DNA from: Aquilaria yunnanensis
Lineage: Eukaryota; Streptophyta; Magnoliopsida; Malvales; Thymelaeaceae
Assembly: GCA_039654915.1 (NCBI GenBank)
Contig: CM077596.1
Coordinates: 8,742,001-8,806,000, forward strand
Length of the DNA stretch: 64,000 nucleotides
Direction: 5' to 3'
This document shows positions 57,542 to 64,000 of this stretch, in pieces. A program made the translations under genes and the position numbers. How positions within the stretch are numbered: the stretch's first letter is position 1; every line of letters starts with the position of its first letter. The notes beneath the pieces are model-generated. The model saw only the letters and a program-made list of their open reading frames with translations. It made no database searches and was not told the DNA's origin.

Positions 57542-59229
57542 TTCCTTTCCGAGGATGGGAGTCCTGTTGTGATTGTTTGTATTATCCCCGCCGGAGGTGG
57601 AAGGCGCCTCTTTGGACTTCGGTTCCTCCGTCTGTTGGAGTCGTAATCTTTGTCATCTGCCTTTCCTTCCTCCTCTTTCCTCCCCTTCGGGGAAGGCATT
57701 CGCAGATAGCGTCGAAGTTGGCCTAGTTTTATTAGCAACTCTATGTACTTTTTCAATTGGAAGCAGTCTTTGGTGTCATGGCCGTGGTCGCAGTGAAACT
57801 GGCAGAACTTTTTCATATTTTTCTTATTATCAGCGGTCATGGCCCTTGGCCGCTGGATCTGGGTTCCCTGCTTTTCCATTGTCATGAGGATGTTGGTCCT
57901 TGTGGTGTTCAAGGGCGTAAAGCTTGGGAGTTTCCTTCCCCGCACTCTCCGAGGTCGGCCTGCTTGGTCGGCCGAACACCGTATTTGGTGGCTGGACCCT
58001 TCGGCACGGGCGTGCTCGGACTTCGGTCCAGCCATCCTCAGCTCTTCAGCCGTCATGTGCTGCTCGGCCCTTCGGTAAAACTCGCCAAGCGTGTCCGGAG
58101 GGTCTTTGGAAAATTCGTAAAAGAGCTGTGAGTCCCCCCGACGGCCTCGTGTCATGGCGAGGATGCGTATTTCGGGCCGAAAGTCTGGGACGCTCAAGGC
58201 TTCTCTGTTAAACCTTTCGACATAGTCGCAGATGCTTTCTCTGTTTCTCTACGCTATGTCGAACATCTGGACAGGCATCTTCACCGTCGGCCGACTTCCA
58301 ATGAATTGCTGCGTGAAGGCTGTAGATAGCTCCTAGAACTCCCTGATGGTTCCTAGAGCCAATGAATTGTACCACGCAGTTGCTGGTCCTGTGAGAGTGA
58401 CCTCAAAACATTTACACAAGGTAGCATCGTCTGCCCCGTGCATCATCATGCTGCGTCTGTACTTGGTCAGATGAGCCTGTGGATCAGTCCAGCCATCATA
58501 AGTTTCCAGCCGAGGTACTCGGAAGTCACCTGGCATGGCTGCCTCTACTATAGTTCGGGTGAACGGGGACTCATCCCCACAGAAGGTTTCAGACAGCCTG
58601 GTCCAGACCGGCTTGCGAGCTACTTGTTTTTCCACTCTGTCCAACCTCGCTAATATTTTCTCCATAAGGATCGTGGCACTAGGTTCTTCTTCTGGGAAGG
58701 GAGATTGTCGGCGCCTCTTCGGGGAGTGACTTCGGTGCTGAATGGATGGAGACTTCGCCTCAGGTGACGAGCTCTTTCAGTGTGGGATCTTGGGTCGCTT
58801 GGACCCAGCTCGTCCTGTAAGCCGTGCCCCGAGGGGCATATTTTCTGTTGAAGACTCCTCATGTGGGTCCCCGTCTCCCGAACTACGATGGACTGGTTTG
58901 GGGCTTTCTTCCCGAGGGCGTGCAGGCGAGGGAGGCCTTTGGGCTTGAGTTTGCTGTGGCCACCTTCGATCTATCTGCTGTGTCATTTCAGCCACAACAG
59001 AACGTTGAAAGTCGCGTAAAAAGCTCATGGTTATGACCAGAGGGCGCTTTTCCTCAGGCGTGGAAGTCCCTGGATGGGTTTGCTCAGTAGCCGGTTGAAT
59101 TTCAGGCGCGGACGGGGACCTCGGAAGTCCCTTGTCCTTCGAACGCCGAGTTTCAACAACGGCGACCTGAGGGTAAATTCCCACAGACGGCGCCAAATGA
59201 TGCCCAGAGGCATCTTCGTTGGAAGACAT
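57542..59229 (-). pseudogene. Element 2 gag
   Basis: ATG at 59229 lies inside the 5' LTR and the frame reads through the primer-binding site (HHLAPSVG), as in Element 1. The gag core (DFRVPRLETYDGWTDP, PATAWYNSLALG) and the C-X2-H-X4-H-X4-C zinc knuckle (CQFHCDHGHDTKDC) are present. Three stops interrupt the frame, near 58777, 58333 (CAG to TAG) and 58250. At 57541/57542 about 133 bp are missing relative to Element 1 (its 19213-19345). This removes the gag-protease linker and shifts the frame. Confidence 0.93.
59178..59195 (-). other. Element 2 primer-binding site
   Basis: Minus strand tggcgccgtctgtgggaa, identical to Element 1, two bases from the LTR. Confidence 0.85.
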
Positions 59230-60040
59230 CGTGACTTCGGGATGGACTTCCTGAGAGGGAGAACGTCTGGAGCCTAGATTTCCCAGGGGGGTGTGCCTGT
59301 AAAACTCGTAAAAAAGGGTTAGGAGGTCCCCGGGATCTTTTCCGGGGAGGAGCCTCCGACGCCCAAGTCAGTGTCCTGAGAGGTGAAAGAAGGGGAGCAC
59401 TAAGAGGTTTAGTCGCCTTGCCTGTTTGTACTTCCTCAGGGGGAGAGGGTCGGATTCCGGGGGTCCTTTGCCAGGGCCTGTTCCCTGGTATTTATAGGAG
59501 TTCCCAGCCCGTTCAGATCCTGACACGTGTTCGGTCGGATGTTCTTTGTGTTTCCGGGCGCAGGGGACAAGTAACCGTTTGCAGGCTCCTTGAGCCTTGA
59601 GCCGAGACAGGTCGTGACAAGACCTGGACGGCGTCGGCGTGTAACGCCTGTGGGCGACATGTCAGAGGCTCCTTAAATACTCATGCCGTACTCCCGAGGT
59701 CCTCTGGGCGAGGGCGTTCTTTGGTACGGATGACCTTCTTCGGTAGTTATGCTTGTAGTTCGGGAAGTCCCCTGGTTCGAGGGTTCCACTTTCGGGGAAG
59801 TTCTCTCCTGCTTGCAATAGCTGGTTCTTTATCCCCGAAGGCGATCCGCTCGGTCCCCCGAGTGAGCCGGCGATGCCTTTAAAACGCCTAGCGTATTCAG
59901 CTGAAGTCCCGACTTCGTGGTATCTAACTTCGCTCCTTCTGAGGTCAGTGATAGTGCCTCTTTCGGGTGACGCCAGGCTTCCCGACCATGTTTTCGTTAG
60001 GAAGTATGTACTGAGAAAGGCGAAAGTCCTTCGGCTATCA
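59198..60040 (-). repeat. Element 2, 5' LTR (promoter LTR)
   Basis: 843 bp. TATA box on the minus strand at 59496-59489. A GC-rich inverted repeat (arms 59327-59335 and 59341-59348) corresponds to the Element 1 leader hairpin. It lacks 25 bp present in the left LTR. Confidence 0.94.
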
Positions 60041-60045
60041 CTTAG

Positions 60046-61278
60046 AAAGTATTAGATGAATGTTAATTAAATTGATATTTAATGATGTCTGAGTTATTTG
60101 TATATCGCATAATGATACATTGAAAATAAATTACTCCCCCGTCCTATTACCTTTGTTTCATTCGACTTTTTTTTGAATAATTTAACTTGAATTTATTTAT
60201 ATTATTATTTGTTAGAAAAAAATAAAAAAATATTTAGAAACTATATATCATTATTTATCAGTCAATGTTTAAAGATTCTTCATTTATATACTAAAATGTT
60301 GAAAATAAAACATAATAGATTAATTGCTGAAAAGTGAATGATGCAAAGAATTTGGGATAATGGAAGTATTATTATTATTTTTTATAAATATATGTGTATG
60401 TATGTGTGTGTATATGTCACGATAATTATCAAACAAAAGTTGCATTTATATACTAAACTTTACGAGATTTCAAGTTATATTCAATATAATAAAAGTAACA
60501 TATATTTCTATGCTAAACAATTTTGTAGGAAAATTATTATAATCAAAACTACTGCCATGTAAAAATATTAAAGGGGTTGGTATATTTTCTTGCAAGGTGG
60601 AGAATAGTATAAAGGTTGAAGGATTTTACGGCTAACTTTTGGTTGGATCCAATTAGTTGAGCCTCGAAACAAAGCATTGACCAATTTTGCGTCCAATAAG
60701 AAAAAGGGTAAAATCATTTTTGAGGTTTTTCTCTTGTCAAATCCTTTCAAAATTTAAACCATCAACAATTGGATGTAATTCATTAGCTCAAAATTTATTT
60801 GATATTGATTTTTGAAATCTAAATTTAAATTGTCTAATAACTGCCTTTTAATACATTTAAATCGCATAATAACATATGATAGTCCTGCTATGAAAATCTC
60901 AGCTAATAGGGTTATATATCTCACTTTGCAAAGATTGTGGTGATGAGTTAGCACAAGTTAAAGTTTGAGGGTTATGTGTCTAACTTATTAAAGATTGAGG
61001 GGGGCAAAAGGGGACTTCGCCCAAAAAGATTATAAAAAAATAGAATCACTTAATATATATTCCATTTACGTAAGAGTATAACTTTCTTGCGTTTAGTTAC
61101 TCTGTTACAAAACCTAAAAATGTAATATTCTAATTAATGTAAATACCAGTAATCTTTTATTCTATGTTGCAGCTGCAAACCTTCCAAGTGCCCAAACATA
61201 TGCCCTTACGAAGAGTAATTTTGCAGAAAGTAGACACTTCTGTTATGTCGCCAGTTTCCCAGTAATTCCGTTAACTGT
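60046..61278. other. Non-coding AT-rich DNA
   Basis: No gene supported. Contains a short TA/TG microsatellite (about 60388-60420) and AT-rich DNA. It lies downstream of the possible host gene. Confidence 0.45.
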
Positions 61279-62964
61279 TTAGAACTTGATGAAAAGCATC
61301 TCCTTGGTTGTGTAGGTTGTGGGAACAACACCGCTTGCTTTATCGAAAGATTTGCAAGCAATCTCTACTTTCTCAAGATCCAGTTCCCGCAGGTTCAAGT
61401 TTGGAACATCCTTCTCATCAACGGAAACCCCAATCTAACCAAAACATGGAGCACATACACCAATCACACTTTAAAAGCATTCATGTTTCTAATATTACTT
61501 GTTGGTACCTGCTTTCAATCAATTTATTCTATTACGTCTTCACCATCTATGGACTAACACACCAAATTTGCTTCTGAATTATTTACCTTAACAAAAGAAA
61601 GCACAACTAAGAAAATCACACCTGCCAGCTGCTACCTCTTTTTGTTCCCTGTTCATAATTTGAATTGCAAAACTTCAAATGTTCTAATTTCTTTTCAAGT
61701 TTTAGAGCACATATGGCATTCTCTTCCTCAGCTGTCTAACATTATCTGAGCCAAAAGCAATAAAAAAAATCGCAAAACAATGTAAAAAAGCGAAAGCAAC
61801 ATGTAATTTTGAAGGATCATGTACAAAGAGAATGAGATTTTGCAGGATCATGTAATTTCTTCCCAGGGTATAGCATCTGCAAAGGGGAGCACTCTATCAC
61901 TTGTTATGATGACGGGATGCAGCCAAATATCAAAACTTCCATCTGGGGAACAAATAAAAAGTCAAAAAGATCTTTGCGGTTTCACGTTAAGATGATCCAC
62001 GATGTAAGTTCAGAATTGGCAAAGCAACAAGCCTCAAGTCCATAGTTTTTTCAAAAGAGAGCAACAATTGCTCTTCTTTCTACAGATTGCAAGTGGGGAA
62101 AAGGCGATTCTTTAGTACATTTCCATAGCAAAGTTAAGCAAACCGAAGCCACCATTTCTAAAACCAACCAATTACTCATTTGACTCACTAGAAATCAGAG
62201 CTAAATTTTTCAGCCCTTGTTCTCCGCTGAACCATGCTAGAGGTTTATCCACAGGTAGCCAATTTAACAATCTTGAAGTTAAGTTCAATGAGATACATCA
62301 ATCCGCTTAACTGACAGCTAGACCTTATTGTATAAAACGTCCATTTTCACAAAATTGACCATAATAGGCAAAGGATTTAACATTCATTGTGAAAAAAAAA
62401 AACCTACATGGATACAAGAGCGGATAGTTTCAACAATGAATATAGCATAGAAGGGAAAGGACAGGTAAAGGATTGAGCGTCCAATGTGCTAAAAATTACA
62501 TATGAGAAAGGATATATAATGATAAAAGAATTTCATGCACAAAAAAAATCAAAACAATAAAAGTGGCTGAACCACAAGGTTAAAAGGCTAGAAAATTCAA
62601 CATAAGAAATCAATTGGTAGAACAATCAAAACTGAAAGAAAATTGGAATATGAACTTGAACTTAATGAAAATGTAGAGAGTATTTCAAACCTGATCTGCA
62701 ACCTGTTTTGAAAACGAAGATGGAATTACGGGTATGGGCGAGTGTTGGATGGGAGGAGAAACCAAAGGAGGAAAAATGGTTAATTGGGAAACAGATTCAT
62801 GTTGATTTGCTCATAATCAAAGTAAAAACAACTCAAAAGTTGATCATGTTGAGTGCAAAATTAATACATAAAGGTATCACGATCTGCTTGTTCTTTTCTC
62901 TTCCAATGTCTCACCTCGACACTTTCGCCAGGTAATTATCTCTGCCTCTCTGCATCTGAGCCAT
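61279..62964 (-). CDS. Possible host gene, several exons, product not recognised
   Basis: On the minus strand a chain of exons with matching phases can be drawn. The last exon, 61434-61279, ends with IKF and a stop, after a ggttag acceptor. 61731-61622 (acceptor gacag, donor gtgtga) encodes EEENAICALKLEKKLEHL. 61942-61901 encodes GSFDIWLHPVIIT. 62079-62001 encodes KEEQLLLSFEKTMDLRLVAL. The phases at the three joins are compatible. A possible first exon at 62964-62915 (MAQMQRGRDNYLAKVS, donor gtgaga) would need further exons before 62080 that I cannot place. I do not recognise the protein. It is partly charged and helical in character. A decayed gene fragment captured by a transposon is an alternative. 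Confidence 0.4.
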
Positions 62965-63869
62965 GGGGAGATCGTGACATCGATGACGGCTGGCTAAGCC
63001 TGGTTGGCAGCAACGACAGAGTCAGAGGAAGGAAGATTAGGAGATTGAAAGGCCAACCCACCGATGGTGATTAAAAGAAACCCAGACGGTTGTTGAGAGT
63101 GAAAAAACATCATTTTCTTTCATCTTCTTTTCTTTTTCTTTTGCACAAGCCAAAGAGTTAAAACGCGTAAAGATCACAAATAGAAAATATTATGTAAAAA
63201 AGTATATAAGGTAATTGGTCAAAATTGAATTAAAATGAATTAAAAATTTTAAAAAGTCAAATTAGTATTGAAAACCTTCCAAACTTAACAGGGTCAAAAT
63301 TGAGTTAATATAATTGGGGTTAATTTTGGAATTCAAATGTAAAAATTTTCTAAATTCTTACCTAAAATAGTAACATTGCCACATGTCACCATTATCTCAC
63401 TTTTGTCGAGTGAAAAGTCATTATTATCTGGAAGTGTATCCTGCTTTTATAATATATATTAGATTTAAATGGTTCGTAATTGTAGGAGAGTTCCGGTTTC
63501 AATTTTCCTTATTAATTGCCACAAAAAACAAAAAAAAACAAAATCCTAATTGTCCTGAAACTAAAACAATGAAAACACCAAATACACTATATAAATGCGT
63601 AACTCCATCATAAAAGGTAAGCAACATAAAAGAATGACATACTTAAACCAGGAGCAACAGATGAACAAGAGTTGAAGAAAGTAGAATCCATTGCTGTTGC
63701 AACATGAGTAAACTTAACATCTAATGGTAGTGGGAAAAAAGCACAATTTAGCTGAAATCATTATGATATCATTATGAGTGTGGTTTTTTCAACCGTCGTT
63801 TATATCAGAACGCAAAAAATATTATACACAGTAAATTGTTTAATCCTTAAAAATTTTTTCCCAAGGGAT
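62965..63869. other. Non-coding flank, possible upstream region of the host gene
   Basis: No gene is seen. It could include the promoter and leader of the minus-strand gene. The dispersed repeat copy at 63225-63470 lies inside it. Confidence 0.4.
63225..63470. repeat. Dispersed repeat, copy 2 (partner at 95-310)
   Basis: Collinear with copy 1: ggtcaaaattgag, ttttctaaattcttacctaa, gccacatgtcaccatt, gagtgaaaagtc and agtgtatcctgctttt, with an attagat tail. Confidence 0.5.
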
Positions 63870-64000
63870 TGTTGACACCCAATTTCGTCCGACCATAAAA
63901 AAAATTTTAAAAGAAATTAAATAAAAGAAATTAAATAAAAAAAATTATTATTTTTATTATTATTATTATTACTAAAAATTTTAATTAGCTTAAAATACAT
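63870..64000 (+). mobile_element. Second TGTTGACACC-type LTR, cut by window end
   Basis: Begins tgttgacacccaatttcgtc and continues into A-rich DNA, as the LTR at 10352 does. Only 131 bp are in the window. It is in the same orientation as the first copy. Confidence 0.75.

Larger units (their letters stand above)
49477..60040 (-). mobile_element. Element 2: Ty3/gypsy Tat-lineage retrotransposon
   Basis: This is a complete 10.56-kb insertion. The LTRs (49477-50345 and 59198-60040) start TGATGCCC and end GGCTATCA, flanked by CTTAG (49472-49476 and 60041-60045). Its order is the same as Element 1: gag-pol on the minus strand and an antisense spliced gene on the plus strand near the 3' LTR. The protein and LTR sequences are related but clearly a different subfamily. 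The LTRs differ by about 5% by eye, plus a 25-bp deletion, so it is older than Element 1. Confidence 0.95.

Overview
The window looks like intergenic heterochromatin of a flowering plant, most likely a eudicot. It is AT-rich, dense in nested plant-type transposable elements and very poor in host genes. I see no bacterial, viral or organellar genes and no tRNA or rRNA. Almost every protein-like reading frame belongs to a mobile element, and nearly all are broken.

Layout. 563-4793 is a decayed Ac-type hAT transposon with a broken transposase gene. 4802-8742 is non-coding repeat-like DNA. 8743-10004 is a short hAT-like element without coding capacity. 10352-10960 plus 21826-23492 is one LTR (TGTTGACACC start, AAAAT on both sides) split by Element 1. 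Element 1 (10961-21820, target duplication CTCTC) is a Ty3/gypsy Tat-lineage retrotransposon, transcribed on the minus strand. 23498-27737 holds a degraded Helitron helicase and an old Tat-like LTR relic. Element 3 (27743-48398, target duplication AGGAC) is a very old Tat-lineage element on the plus strand. Later insertions lie inside it: an unclassified repeat, and within that Element 4 (36904-46096), an Athila-lineage element that kept gag and an ATHILA ORF1-type region but has no visible pol. Element 2 (49477-60040, target duplication CTTAG) is a sister of Element 1. The right edge (61279-62964) carries a chain of phase-compatible exons that may be the only host gene. A second copy of the TGTTGACACC LTR begins at 63870 and runs off the window.

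The most interesting system is in Elements 1 and 2, with a decayed counterpart in Element 3. Each element carries a second gene on the strand opposite to gag-pol, between pol and the 3' LTR. In Elements 1 and 2 this antisense gene has its own promoter-like block, with a G-box, a reverse CCAAT box and a TATA box at nearly identical spacing. It also has three short spliceosomal-type introns. The product has an N-terminal domain resembling the 'putative gypsy type transposon' family and a long C-terminal coiled coil. Its 3' end converges on the end of pol, and a repeat array of variable copy number lies between them. Because the gene is antisense, its introns cannot be spliced out of the genomic RNA, which would let them survive retrotransposition. 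The gag frame of both elements opens inside the LTR and reads through the primer-binding site.

All copies here look inactive. Element 1 has a single gag-pol frame cut by premature stops and a 23-bp deletion. Element 2 has stops, a 133-bp deletion and a YVND in place of the reverse transcriptase YVDD. LTR comparison by eye suggests Element 1 is youngest (about 2-3% difference), Element 2 older (about 5%), and Elements 3 and 4 much older.
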